The notes: a model not told the origin generated them from the letters alone. A DNA stretch of 26,992 nt from an uncultured Johnsonella sp. (GCA_900766185.1 CAAFUL010000005.1:1-26992); one strand, 5' to 3'; shown: positions 1-8,435, counted from the first letter of the stretch. Program-made: numbers and translations.

Positions 1-175
1 CTTTTATTTTTAATGACTATGAATATGTCTTTTTAGGTTACAGTTTCGGTAGTTTAGGTATACATGTATAATATACACCTGAAAGCAAGCTTTCATTTGG
101 TATATTATACATGTATACCTAAACTACCGAAACTGTAACCTAAAAAGACATATTCATAGTCATTAAAAATAAAAG
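1..175. repeat. Perfect 76-bp inverted repeat (large palindrome)
   Basis: The arms at 1-76 and 100-175 are exact reverse complements, separated by a 23-nt centre that itself holds a small hairpin (GAAAGC/GCTTTC at 81-94). The left arm starts at the window edge, so the repeat may extend further out. The inner part, bounded by GTTACAGTTT and AAACTGTAAC, recurs in degraded form at 17004-17171 and in part at 17241-17426, so this is a repeat family. A miniature inverted-repeat element or a structured intergenic repeat are the likely explanations. No coding potential was seen. Confidence 0.9.
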
Positions 176-178
176 GTC

Positions 179-207
179 TTGTTATGCTTATACCTTTATA
201 GTAAAAT
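179..207 (+). promoter_or_regulatory. Candidate sigma-A promoter for rmlC-wzm-wzt
   Basis: TTGTTA at 179-184 and TAAAAT at 202-207 are separated by 17 nt. They lie directly after the large palindrome and about 60 nt before the rmlC start. The genes may also be read from an upstream promoter outside the window. Confidence 0.5.
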
Positions 208-267
208 TATGTTTTGTGATATCGGAGTTTGGCTTGTAATGAAATAATACATATAAAGGAAGAAATT

Positions 268-819
268 ATGGGAAAGATAATTGTTACAGGATGTGAAATA
301 GAGGGACTTTATGTTATAGAACCTACGGTTTATGCAGACAGTAGAGGATATTTTTTTGAAAGTTATAATGAAGCGGATTTTATAAAGGCGGGAATAGATA
401 AAAAATTTGTTCAGGATAATCAGTCCATGTCTTTAAGAGGAGTTTTAAGAGGATTACATTTCCAAAAAGAACATCCGCAGGCTAAACTGGTAAGAGTTAT
501 AAGCGGAGAGGTCTATGATGTGGCAGTTGACCTGCGCAAAGGTTCTGCCACTTTCGGTAAATATTTCGGAGTTATTTTAAGTGCAGAAAATAAAAAGCAG
601 TTTTTTATACCGGAGGGCTTTGCTCACGGCTTTTTAGTACTGTCTGAAAAGGCGGAATTTGCATATAAGTGTTCAGATTTCTATCAGCCAAGTGATGAGG
701 GCGGAATAATATGGGATGACAAGGATATAGCTATAGACTGGCCTATACCGGAGGGTGTTAAGCCTATTATATCTGAAAAAGATACAAAGCAGCCGCTTTT
801 TAGAGAAGTATTTAAATAG
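268..819 (+). CDS. rmlC: dTDP-4-dehydrorhamnose 3,5-epimerase
   Basis: The 183-residue protein is a full-length RmlC, which epimerises dTDP-4-keto-6-deoxyglucose at C3 and C5 in dTDP-L-rhamnose synthesis. The family signature LRGLHFQ is at residues 60-66 with the catalytic base His64. The cupin core segment IPEGFAHGF (114-122), the Tyr133 region and the closing DEGGIIWDD segment are all present. I chose the ATG at 268 because AAAGGAAG lies at the correct distance before it; the longer frame from 229 adds 13 unrelated residues. It is followed after 28 nt by an ABC-2 polysaccharide exporter, so it probably closes a rhamnose-polysaccharide gene cluster whose glycosyltransferases lie outside the window. 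The function is well supported by sequence; the pathway context is inferred. Confidence 0.95.
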   Translation: MGKIIVTGCEIEGLYVIEPTVYADSRGYFFESYNEADFIKAGIDKKFVQDNQSMSLRGVLRGLHFQKEHPQAKLVRVISGEVYDVAVDLRKGSATFGKYFGVILSAENKKQFFIPEGFAHGFLVLSEKAEFAYKCSDFYQPSDEGGIIWDDKDIAIDWPIPEGVKPIISEKDTKQPLFREVFK

Positions 820-847
820 TTGGATATTGCTTGAATAGGGGAGAATT

Positions 848-1660
848 ATGAAGGATATTATAGCACTTATAAAAAGTACTATAGAAAAAAGAAATTTAAT
901 AATCGATCTGGCAAAGTCGGATTTTAAAAGACGCTTTGTCGGATCTTATTTCGGTGTGGCATGGATGTTTGTGCAGCCTATGGTAACGGTACTTATATAT
1001 TTTCTTGTTTTCCAGATGGGATTTAAGAGCACTCCTCCCATCCCTGACACTCCCTATGTACTTTGGCTTATACCTGCCATAGTACCTTGGTTTTACTTTA
1101 GTGAGATACTTACCACAGGTACAAATTGTCTTAAAGAGTATGATTATCTTGTAAAAAAGGTGGTGTTTAATGTTGAGATACTGCCTGTGATAAAGCTTGT
1201 ATCATCTGCTATAGTCCATGTAATATTTATACTTATTATGATAGCAATGTTTTTACTGCAAGGAAGACTTCCTATGCTTTCATGGCTGCAAATAGCTTAT
1301 TATTCATTTGCTTTAAGCATGTATTCGCTTGCTATAGTATATATTTGTGCAGCTGTAAATGTATTTTTTAAAGATATGGCACAGATCGTATCCATAGCAC
1401 TACAGTTCGGAATGTGGGCAACACCTATAATGTGGAGTCCTGATATATTTCCACAGGCACCGGCATGGATAGATAAGGTACTTAGGATAAATCCGCTTTA
1501 TTATATAGTTGTAGGTTATAGAGACAGTATGCTGCAAGGCAATGCCTTTTGGCAAAGACCTATGCTCGGGTTATACTTTTGGGCAGTAACCTTAAGTCTT
1601 TTTTGGCTGTCAATAAGAATTTTTAACAAACTTAAGGTACATTTTTCAGATGTCTTATAA
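848..1660 (+). CDS. ABC-2 type polysaccharide export permease (Wzm/TagG/RgpC-like)
   Basis: This 270-residue integral membrane protein has about six hydrophobic segments. Its basic N-terminal amphipathic stretch and the RRFVGSYFGVAWMFVQP segment are typical of ABC2_membrane permeases that export O-antigen, teichoic acid or rhamnan chains. A GGGGAG ribosome site precedes the ATG. The Wzt-type ATPase starts 9 nt downstream, so the two form one transporter. The family moves a lipid-linked polymer from the cytoplasm to the outer face of the membrane. The neighbouring rmlC points to a rhamnose-containing polymer, but the substrate cannot be read from this protein alone. Confidence 0.9.
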   Translation: MKDIIALIKSTIEKRNLIIDLAKSDFKRRFVGSYFGVAWMFVQPMVTVLIYFLVFQMGFKSTPPIPDTPYVLWLIPAIVPWFYFSEILTTGTNCLKEYDYLVKKVVFNVEILPVIKLVSSAIVHVIFILIMIAMFLLQGRLPMLSWLQIAYYSFALSMYSLAIVYICAAVNVFFKDMAQIVSIALQFGMWATPIMWSPDIFPQAPAWIDKVLRINPLYYIVVGYRDSMLQGNAFWQRPMLGLYFWAVTLSLFWLSIRIFNKLKVHFSDVL

Positions 1661-1669
1661 GGAGGATTT

Positions 1670-2959
1670 ATGGAGAAAAATTTAGCTATATCCGTACAGG
1701 ATGTAACAAAAATTTATAGATTATATGATAAACCTATAGATAGGCTTCTGGAAGCTATGAGCATTACAAAGAAAACTTATCATAAAAAGTTTTTTGCACT
1801 TGATAAAATAAGCTTTGAAATAGAAAAAGGCACTACAGTAGGAATTATAGGAACTAACGGTTCAGGAAAGTCCACTATACTTAAAATTATTACCGGCGTA
1901 CTTAATCCAAGTAGCGGCAGTGTAGAGGTTGACGGCAATATTTCGGCACTTCTTGAACTTGGTGCGGGTTTTAACATGGACTACACCGGCATAGAAAATA
2001 TATATATGAACGGTACAATGATGGGATTTAGCAGGGAGGAGATGGAAAAAAAACTCCCTGAGATCTTGGAATTTGCCGATATAGGAGATTTTGTCCATCA
2101 ACCGGTTAAAACCTACTCTTCAGGTATGTTTGTAAGACTTGCCTTTGCACTTGCCATCAATGTAGAGCCGGAGATACTTATAGTAGACGAGGCGCTTAGT
2201 GTAGGAGATGTATTTTTTCAGGCAAAGTGCTATAAGAAGATGGAAGAAATCAGGCAAAAGGGAACTACCATACTTATGGTAACACATGATATGGGAAGTG
2301 TTATTAAGTACTGCGACAAGGTTATACTGCTTAATAGGGGAAGTTTTGTAGCTGAGGGTAAGGCAGGAGAGATAGTAGACCTTTATAAAAAGATTTTAGC
2401 TAACAGATTTGAGATAGAAGAAGAGGTTGAGGAAGATAAACTTCCGGTAGAAGCCAAGGTCGCAAATACCGATAAACTTATGAAAGAGTCGCTTTCAATT
2501 AATCCGAGTGTTACCGAGTATGGAGATGGAAGAGCCAAAATCTATGACCTCGGACTTATAGACAGTAAGGGAGAGATAAGTAATCTTCTTATAAAGGGAG
2601 AGGAATTTACTATCAAAGAAAGAATCAGATTTTTTGCCGATATAAAACAACCTATCTTTACTTACACTATTAAAGATAAAAAAGGTACGGAGCTTAGCGG
2701 AACCAATACAATGTTTGAACTTACCGACATAGAAGAAGTCCATGCCGGTGACAGCTATGATGTCGAATTCAGGCAAAAGATGAACCTTCAAGGCGGAGAG
2801 TACCTCATATCAATGAGCTGTACCGGTTTTGAAAACGGTCAGCATGTTGTGTATCACAGGCTATATGATGTTGCAAGCATTACAGTGATTTCCAATAAAA
2901 ATACGGTAGGTATATATGATATGGAATCAAGAGTAAGTGCCAGTCTGCATAGGAAATAA
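1670..2959 (+). CDS. Polysaccharide ABC exporter ATPase with C-terminal Wzt-like domain
   Basis: The 429-residue protein has an N-terminal ABC domain with Walker A GTNGSGKST (residues 61-69), a YSSGM signature (149-153) and Walker B ILIVDEAL (169-176). The YSSGM signature and the LELGAGF segment are typical of the Wzt/TagH/RgpD group. After an acidic linker near residue 255, about 160 residues form an extra domain. In Wzt proteins this position holds a beta-sandwich that recognises the polymer end before export. TagH and many rhamnan ATPases lack that domain or have another one, so the long form suggests substrate gating. AAGGAGG precedes the start. No convincing terminator follows; the next 214 nt are AT-rich and hold the ald promoter. 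Confidence 0.92.
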   Translation: MEKNLAISVQDVTKIYRLYDKPIDRLLEAMSITKKTYHKKFFALDKISFEIEKGTTVGIIGTNGSGKSTILKIITGVLNPSSGSVEVDGNISALLELGAGFNMDYTGIENIYMNGTMMGFSREEMEKKLPEILEFADIGDFVHQPVKTYSSGMFVRLAFALAINVEPEILIVDEALSVGDVFFQAKCYKKMEEIRQKGTTILMVTHDMGSVIKYCDKVILLNRGSFVAEGKAGEIVDLYKKILANRFEIEEEVEEDKLPVEAKVANTDKLMKESLSINPSVTEYGDGRAKIYDLGLIDSKGEISNLLIKGEEFTIKERIRFFADIKQPIFTYTIKDKKGTELSGTNTMFELTDIEEVHAGDSYDVEFRQKMNLQGGEYLISMSCTGFENGQHVVYHRLYDVASITVISNKNTVGIYDMESRVSASLHRK

Positions 2960-3076
2960 GGCTGTACTTACGCTGTTTGGGGGATTTATCGTATACATGT
3001 ATTAATGAAAATATATAAATTCTGCATAAAATCAAAGCTGTTAAAAAAATATTTTTTGTTAAAAAAAGAATACCAC

Positions 3077-3105
3077 TTGTCAAGGCGTAAAAAAAGTGCT
3101 AATAT
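3077..3105 (+). promoter_or_regulatory. Candidate sigma-A promoter of ald
   Basis: TTGTCA (3077-3082), a 17-nt spacer and TAATAT (3100-3105) form a near-consensus promoter. It implies a leader of about 60 nt before the ald ATG. Confidence 0.7.
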
Positions 3106-3173
3106 AAATATATAATATATTATATAAAAACATGTTTTTATTAGCAAAATAAAATTATAAAGAGGAGTCTGTT

Positions 3174-4286
3174 ATGAAAGTTGGTTGCGTAAAAGAGATT
3201 AAGAATAACGAATTTCGTGTAGGCCTTACACCTGATAATGTAAAGAGCTATGTAAATGCGGGACATGAAGTATACATAGAGAAGGATGCAGGAGTAGGAT
3301 CCAGCTTTGCTACAAGTGAGTATGAGGCTGCAGGCGCAAAAATCTGTGATACGGCTAAGGAAGTTTGGGCTACGGTAGACATGATGGTAAAGGTTAAAGA
3401 GCCGCTACCTGAGGAGTATCCATTATTTAAAGAGAATCTTATATTATACACCTATTTACATATAGCAGCTGATAGACCACAGATGGATGCACTGCTTCAG
3501 TACAAAGTTAAGGGTGTTGCTTATGAGACACTTCTTGAAAGAAATCATACTTTACCGCTTCTTGCTCCTATGAGCCAAATAGCAGGTAGATTAAGTATAC
3601 AAGAAGGTGCTAAGTACCTTGAGAAGCCATTCGGCGGTTCAGGAATGTTACTTTCAGGTGTTCCGGGAACTCCAAAGGCTAAGGTAGTTATCTTGGGTGC
3701 AGGTATGGTAGGAACCAATGCTTGTAAGATAGCTGTAGGAATGGGTGCACAGGTAAGCATAGTTGATATCAACCTTGAAAGACTTGCATATCTTGATGAT
3801 ATATTCGGTGCAAGAATACAGACACTTTACAGTACAGACGCTGTTATAGAGAAAGAACTTGCTTCAGCTGACTTGGTAGTAGGTTCAATACTTATTCCGG
3901 GTAAGGCTGCTCCTAAGGTAGGAAAGGCTGCTTACTTGAAGAATATGAAACCGGGTAGCGTAATCGTTGATGTGGCTGTTGACCAGGGTGGATGTTTCGA
4001 GACTACACATGTAACCTATCATGATAACCCAACTTATGTGGTTGACGGAGTAGTTCACTACTGTGTAGGTAACATGCCGGGTGCAGTTCCAAGAACATCT
4101 ACAATAGCTTTAACCAATGCTACACTTAAGTACGGCTTACAGATAGCTAACAAGGGACTTGAGGGAGCTTGTAAGGAAAATGATGTTATGTATAGCGCAA
4201 TCAATACCTATGGCGGAAAGCTTACTTGCAAGAATGTAGCAGACAGCTTCAATGTGGAATATGTAGATCCTAAGACATTAATGTAA
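3174..4286 (+). CDS. ald: Alanine dehydrogenase
   Basis: This 370-residue protein is a full-length NAD-dependent L-alanine dehydrogenase, which interconverts alanine with pyruvate plus ammonia. The family's functional residues fall at the usual positions: Arg15, Lys75 in VKVKEP, His96 in YLHIAAD and Asp270 in DVAVDQGG. The Rossmann glycine motif LGAGMVGTNA lies at 174-183. AGAGGAG precedes the ATG. The gene has its own strong promoter and is followed by a hairpin, so it is probably a single-gene transcript. It is cytosolic and may allow alanine use as a nitrogen or carbon source, or overflow alanine formation during fermentation; the direction is not visible in sequence. Confidence 0.96.
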   Translation: MKVGCVKEIKNNEFRVGLTPDNVKSYVNAGHEVYIEKDAGVGSSFATSEYEAAGAKICDTAKEVWATVDMMVKVKEPLPEEYPLFKENLILYTYLHIAADRPQMDALLQYKVKGVAYETLLERNHTLPLLAPMSQIAGRLSIQEGAKYLEKPFGGSGMLLSGVPGTPKAKVVILGAGMVGTNACKIAVGMGAQVSIVDINLERLAYLDDIFGARIQTLYSTDAVIEKELASADLVVGSILIPGKAAPKVGKAAYLKNMKPGSVIVDVAVDQGGCFETTHVTYHDNPTYVVDGVVHYCVGNMPGAVPRTSTIALTNATLKYGLQIANKGLEGACKENDVMYSAINTYGGKLTCKNVADSFNVEYVDPKTLM

Positions 4287-4374
4287 TTGACTGTTAGGAT
4301 TGCAGATAGAAAATTGTAATTAATAATGTTAAAAAGTAAGAGGTTATTTAACATATAGTGTATTAGCTCAAAGG

Positions 4375-4411
4375 ATAGGGACTGTGTGATATTGTATTAT
4401 ATAGTCCCTAT
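4375..4411 (+). terminator. Hairpin after ald, probable terminator
   Basis: ATAGGGACT (4375-4383) pairs perfectly with AGTCCCTAT (4403-4411) across a 19-nt AT-rich loop. The tail is TTAAATT rather than a clean T-run, so termination is plausible but not certain. The long reading frame that opens at 4386 starts inside this hairpin. Confidence 0.5.
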
Positions 4412-4429
4412 TAAATTATATAATCTAAT

Positions 4430-4444
4430 TGATAATAATTACTT
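4430..4444 (+). promoter_or_regulatory. Weak Fur-like operator candidate
   Basis: TGATAATAATTACTT resembles the 7-1-7 Fur box (TGATAAT-n-ATTATCA). The left half matches fully and the right half at 4 of 7 positions. It lies about 35 nt before the start of a metal-complex uptake operon, where such a site is expected. AT-rich background makes chance matches common. Confidence 0.3.
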
Positions 4445-4478
4445 TTATTACTTGAGGAGTAGTGTTTACATAATTCAT

Positions 4479-5498
4479 ATGGACTTAAAGGAACAATATA
4501 AAAAAAGAATTTCACAAAAGATAGGCTTTTTAATAGCACTGGTAATAGCATTAATAGTTATAACAATTATATCAGTCAATGTAGGTTCTTCCGACATGAC
4601 TGTCAGGGAGAGTATATTAACTTTAATAGGAAAGGGAAATAATAAAAGTAATCTTATAGTATTTGGTATAAGACTGCCGAGGATTCTAGGCGGTTTTTTT
4701 GTGGGCATAGGCATAGCCTTATCAGGTATGATAATACAATCATCTCTTAATAATCCGTTGGCTTCGCCTTCTACTATAGGTATTTCTTCAGCTTCGGCAC
4801 TGGGGGCTAATATTGCAATAATAGTCTTGTCGGGTCTTGGTATTGAAGCCGGTTCCTTATTTACTGCGCTATGCTCCTTTGTAGCCTCAGCCCTTTGTAT
4901 GATTTTAGTACTGGCAATATCCAACCTAAAAAGAGCGGATAAGACCAAGGTTATACTTGCGGGAGTGGCATTAAACGCTTTATTTTCGGCGATTACCATA
5001 ATAATACAGTACTTTGCCGATGAAACTAAGCTGGCTGCGGCAGTGGCTTGGACTTTCGGAGATTTGGGAAGGGTCAACTATAATGAGGTGATTATAATTA
5101 TGCTGACTGCGATAATTTCTTCCGTAATCGTGTATATATACAGATGGAATATGAATGCAATGGACTCCGGAGAACAGGTTGCACATTCACTTGGAGTAAA
5201 TACGGTATATATGAGAAATCTTTCTATCTTTCTTGCAGCATTTAACACCGGAATCTGTGTAGCCTTTGTAGGTGTGATAGGCTTTGTAGGGCTTTTAGCT
5301 CCACAGCTTACTAAAAGAATCATAGGAGAGGATAAGAGATTTATGATACCGGGATGTGTGCTTATGGGGGCTTTTATAGTGCTTTTTAGCGATATGCTTG
5401 CAAGAACCATAGCCTCACCGTTGGTTTTGCCGGTAGGGGCGATTACTTCTATAATAGGTGCACCGGTATTCGGGTATATATTACTTAAGGAAAACTAA
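4479..5498 (+). CDS. FecCD/BtuC-type metal-complex ABC transporter permease
   Basis: The 339-residue protein is a FecCD family permease with about nine or ten hydrophobic segments. Family landmarks are RLPRILGGFFVGIGIALSG near the N-terminus, NPLASPSTIGIS after it, and FVGLLAPQLTKRIIG ahead of the C-terminal helices that end in ITSIIGAPVFGYILLK. Such permeases import siderophores, haem or cobalamin as homodimers. The ATG at 4479 begins the recognisable cytoplasmic N-terminus, but GAGGAG lies 19 nt upstream (4454-4459), which is far. An unusual ATA or ATT start at 4470 or 4473 would fit the spacing better. The ATPase and binding-protein genes follow. Only one permease gene is present, and a degenerate copy of its 3' end follows it. 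Confidence 0.9.
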   Translation: MDLKEQYKKRISQKIGFLIALVIALIVITIISVNVGSSDMTVRESILTLIGKGNNKSNLIVFGIRLPRILGGFFVGIGIALSGMIIQSSLNNPLASPSTIGISSASALGANIAIIVLSGLGIEAGSLFTALCSFVASALCMILVLAISNLKRADKTKVILAGVALNALFSAITIIIQYFADETKLAAAVAWTFGDLGRVNYNEVIIIMLTAIISSVIVYIYRWNMNAMDSGEQVAHSLGVNTVYMRNLSIFLAAFNTGICVAFVGVIGFVGLLAPQLTKRIIGEDKRFMIPGCVLMGAFIVLFSDMLARTIASPLVLPVGAITSIIGAPVFGYILLKEN

Positions 5499-5560
5499 GG
5501 TGTTATCATGAAGTCGGACACGCTATTCTTTTAGAATATATACTACTTAAGGAAAACTAA
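5475..5560 (+). repeat. Direct duplication of the permease gene's 3' end
   Basis: The last 24 nt of the permease gene (5475-5498) recur with one mismatch at 5537-5560, 62 nt later, just before the ATPase start. In the frame of the second copy the codons read VGHAILLEYILLKEN then stop, against IGAPVFGYILLKEN in the intact gene. This is either a short duplication or the tail of a deleted second permease gene. It supplies the AAGGA ribosome site of the ATPase gene. Confidence 0.65.
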
Positions 5561-5561
5561 A

Positions 5562-6314
5562 ATGAGTCTTATAAAGGTTGATGATATAAGTTTTAAGTAT
5601 AATAAATACATATTAAAGGATATAAGTTTTGATTTGGAAAAAGCCTGCTTTGTATCACTTTTGGGAATAAACGGTGCCGGTAAGTCCACCCTTTTAAAGC
5701 AACTTGTAAGATTGCTTAAGCCTGAAAAAGGAGCTATATATATTTCCGGGAATGATATAAGGAATATGTCTTTTAACAATATGGCAAAGCAGGTAGCCTA
5801 TGTAAGTCAATACAATACCGCTATTAAGAATACGGTATATGATACCATACTAATAGGAAGACTGCCGCATATTAACAACAATGCCGGCAAAAAAGACTTT
5901 GAAAAGGTGGAAGAGATAATAGAAAAACTTGGCTTAAGCGACTATGCCATGCGGGACACCTCCACACTAAGCGTAGGAGAGTTTCAAAAGGTTGTACTTG
6001 CCAGAGCCTTGGCTCAGGAGCCTAAAGTGCTTTTACTTGACGAACCTACAAGCAGTCTGGATATAAGAAATCAAGTTGCGGTCATGAGGCTGGTCAGAGA
6101 ATATTGCGTGGAAAAACATATCTCAGTTATAGTCAGCATACATGATATCAATCTTGCAATCACTTATTCAGATAAATTTATAATGCTAAAAGACGGTAAA
6201 ATATATGCCTATGGAGATGACAGTATCCTCACTAAAGAATCAATAAAAGAAGTATATAAATTAGATGTGGAAATTATAAATCATAATAAAAGAAAAATAA
6301 TTTTAATTAACTAG
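5562..6314 (+). CDS. FecE/BtuD-type ABC transporter ATPase
   Basis: The 250-residue protein is a complete ABC ATPase of the iron-siderophore/cobalamin importer class. Walker A GINGAGKST is at residues 35-43, a variant signature LSVGEFQKV stands in place of LSGGQ, and VLLLDEPTS is Walker B, followed by the SIHD switch histidine. It energises the FecCD-type permease encoded just upstream. Its ribosome site (AAGGA) lies within the duplicated permease tail. The binding-protein gene starts 12 nt downstream. The signature change from Gly to Val at position three is conservative within this subfamily, and I see no reason to think the enzyme inactive. Confidence 0.92.
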   Translation: MSLIKVDDISFKYNKYILKDISFDLEKACFVSLLGINGAGKSTLLKQLVRLLKPEKGAIYISGNDIRNMSFNNMAKQVAYVSQYNTAIKNTVYDTILIGRLPHINNNAGKKDFEKVEEIIEKLGLSDYAMRDTSTLSVGEFQKVVLARALAQEPKVLLLDEPTSSLDIRNQVAVMRLVREYCVEKHISVIVSIHDINLAITYSDKFIMLKDGKIYAYGDDSILTKESIKEVYKLDVEIINHNKRKIILIN

Positions 6315-6325
6315 GAGGAGCAGTT

Positions 6326-7486
6326 ATGAGAAAGTACCTAATACCTTTACTTGGAGCGGCATTTTTACTTACAGCCTGTGTGAGTACAAAACAGACTGCA
6401 AGCGAGGCGCAAAGCAGTGAAACACAAACTACCGTAGCCCAAACTTCAAGTTCACAAGAGGAGGCTAAGAGTGGAGAAAGCTATACGGTTGTTGATATTA
6501 CCGGAAGAGAAGTAAGTTTTGATAAGGTTCCTGAAAAGGTAATAGCACTGGGGCATGGAACATTAAAATTTTATACCTATGTAGCAGGACCCGATAAGCT
6601 TATAGGTATAGAAGAGGCGGAAAAGACCGGACATACGGTTACCGGACAGTCAATACACTATGCTTATCCAAAACTTAGAGAACTGCCCACCATAGGAAAG
6701 GGTGGTCCTAAATTCGAGCCGGATTATGAACTGCTTAAATACAGTGAGCCGGATGTAATTTTTATTGCCTATGAGAATACAAAAGAAGAGCTTGATGAAT
6801 TGCAAAGTAAGCTTGAAATACCGGTAGTAGGACTCGGTGCAGGTATGAACGGAAAGATTTTTGAAGAAGATACTTATAATACCTTTGAAATAATAGGTAA
6901 GGTTATGAAGATGGAAGACAGGGCGGAAAAGATCAATTCCTTCCTTAAGGAAGTACAGCAGGATCTGGAAAAAAGAGGTGGAGATGTCAGTGAAAGCCCT
7001 AAGACCTACATAGGCGGTTGCAGTTACAGGGGAGCGCAGGGCATACTTTCAACCAGAACCCATCTTGACCTTTTTGATGCACCTAAGGTATACAATGTTA
7101 TGGATGAGCTTACCGAGGAGAAGAATGCAATTATAGATAAAGAAAAATTAGTAGAGATAAATCCTGAGCTTATTCTTTTGGACTTAAGCGGTAAGGAACT
7201 GCTTGATGAGGATATGCAAGCCGATCCTAATTTTTATAAGTCATTGGATGCCTTTAAGAATAAAAAAGCATATTATATAATACCTTATTTTACCTACGGT
7301 ATGAACTTTGATACTGCCATTTTAGATATGTACTATATGGGAAGCCTTGCTCATCCCGATAAATTTTCAGATGTTGATATAGCAGCTAAGGCGGCAGAGA
7401 TATACAGCGTGTTTGTAGGTAAGGATGTATACAATGATTTACTTGGAACCTATCCTGAAAGCTTCAAGGAGAGTAATGTTGAATAG
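6326..7486 (+). CDS. Metal-complex ABC transporter substrate-binding lipoprotein
   Basis: The 386-residue protein begins with a type II signal peptide ending in the lipobox LTAC (Cys18), followed by a Ser/Thr/Gln-rich linker to about residue 50. The mature part opens with VVDITGREVSFDKVPEKVI, the standard start of type III (FecB/BtuF-like) periplasmic binding proteins, and keeps the two-lobe layout. It would sit on the outer face of the membrane and hand a chelated metal, haem or cobalamin to the permease. GGAGGAG precedes the ATG. The methyltransferase gene overlaps its last 11 nt, so the two are translationally coupled. The ligand cannot be assigned from sequence. Confidence 0.9.
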   Translation: MRKYLIPLLGAAFLLTACVSTKQTASEAQSSETQTTVAQTSSSQEEAKSGESYTVVDITGREVSFDKVPEKVIALGHGTLKFYTYVAGPDKLIGIEEAEKTGHTVTGQSIHYAYPKLRELPTIGKGGPKFEPDYELLKYSEPDVIFIAYENTKEELDELQSKLEIPVVGLGAGMNGKIFEEDTYNTFEIIGKVMKMEDRAEKINSFLKEVQQDLEKRGGDVSESPKTYIGGCSYRGAQGILSTRTHLDLFDAPKVYNVMDELTEEKNAIIDKEKLVEINPELILLDLSGKELLDEDMQADPNFYKSLDAFKNKKAYYIIPYFTYGMNFDTAILDMYYMGSLAHPDKFSDVDIAAKAAEIYSVFVGKDVYNDLLGTYPESFKESNVE

Positions 7487-8297
7487 TATAAGAAATATAT
7501 GCAAAGAAAGCCTTACGAGACCTCCACAGGACATAGATAAGTCCAATCAAATGTGGAACAAAAGAGCTAAGGAGCTGAGCTTATTGGCTGAAAGAGATGA
7601 TGCTGACGGCTATATCGAGTTTTTTAAGCAACATATAGACTTAAACGGGGCAACAGTTATTGACCTTGGCTGCGGAGCGGGAAGGTATCTTAAGCTTTTG
7701 ATGGATGAGGGCGCCTTGGTTGAGGGGCTTGAGCCTTCTAAGGAAATGATAAAGTATGCAAAGAAGCATATTAAAGACTCAGGCTATAACGAAGAAGATG
7801 TTAATATATACAATGTTGCTTTTCAAGACTTTGAACCCGAAAAACAATATGATTATGTATTTATATCCAACAGTCCTATAGTAGGCTATTATGAAAGTTA
7901 TGAGAAAATACTTAAATTAGCTAAAAAGGGAATTTTTATAGGTGAGTGGATAGAAAGAAAGGACTTGTTCTTTGAAAAACTGGCAAAGTCTATGGGTAAG
8001 GAAGTAAAAAGGCAGCTAATGTTTGATATATACTATTATTTTAATTTATTTGCGGCTGACGGCTATCTTCCTAATTTTAAAAGTAGTGTCAGGGTAAGTA
8101 AAGAAGAGCTTAAAGTCCAAAAGTGTATACAAAGATACACAAGTTGGATTTATGGAGAAAGTTATACTGATGATGATATGAAGCTTGTTATGGACGAAAT
8201 ACAAAAATATAAGTCAAGTAAAGAAGATTTAACAGTAGAGTTTCATGGAATCAGAGGTATGATATATGTAGATAAAAAGGTATATATAAGTACTTAA
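7476..8297 (+). CDS. Class I SAM-dependent methyltransferase in a metal-uptake operon
   Basis: The 273-residue protein carries the class I SAM-binding motif VIDLGCGAGRY at residues 61-71, followed by an acidic strand-2 end (GLEPSKEM). An aspartate-containing strand follows (YDYVFISNSP). The C-terminal half has no motif I can assign. I chose the ATG at 7476 because AAGGAG lies directly before it; it overlaps the binding-protein stop codon by 11 nt. This tight coupling suggests that the methylated substrate is related to the imported complex, for example a tetrapyrrole, metallophore or metalloid. That is inference; the sequence does not show the acceptor. Confidence 0.8.
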   Translation: MLNSIRNICKESLTRPPQDIDKSNQMWNKRAKELSLLAERDDADGYIEFFKQHIDLNGATVIDLGCGAGRYLKLLMDEGALVEGLEPSKEMIKYAKKHIKDSGYNEEDVNIYNVAFQDFEPEKQYDYVFISNSPIVGYYESYEKILKLAKKGIFIGEWIERKDLFFEKLAKSMGKEVKRQLMFDIYYYFNLFAADGYLPNFKSSVRVSKEELKVQKCIQRYTSWIYGESYTDDDMKLVMDEIQKYKSSKEDLTVEFHGIRGMIYVDKKVYIST

Positions 8298-8353
8298 AAT
8301 AAAAGGAATTGTTGAATAATAATATAGAAATATCTTATATATTTTTATCACAA

Positions 8354-8396
8354 AAGCGGCATAAGTAAAATTACAGCTCCTTTGTAAATGCCGCTT
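8354..8396 (+). terminator. Hairpin after the methyltransferase gene
   Basis: AAGCGGCAT (8354-8362) pairs with ATGCCGCTT (8388-8396) across a 25-nt loop. It lies between two convergent transcripts and probably ends the + strand metal-uptake operon, although no T-run follows directly. Confidence 0.5.
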
Positions 8397-8404
8397 GGAA
8401 AGCA

Positions 8405-8430
8405 AGTAGGGAGGATAAATCCTCCCTACT
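8405..8430. terminator. Strong hairpin between convergent genes
   Basis: AGTAGGGAGG (8405-8414) and CCTCCCTACT (8421-8430) form a perfect 10-bp stem with a 6-nt loop. AAATTTT follows on the + side. It begins 6 nt after the stop codon of the lysozyme gene on the - strand, so it can serve both transcripts. Confidence 0.75.
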
Positions 8431-8435
8431 AAATT

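Noticed and set aside
4386..4478. Extended N-terminus of the FecCD permease
   Set aside because: The added codons begin inside the ald terminator hairpin, have no ribosome site and do not resemble permease N-termini.
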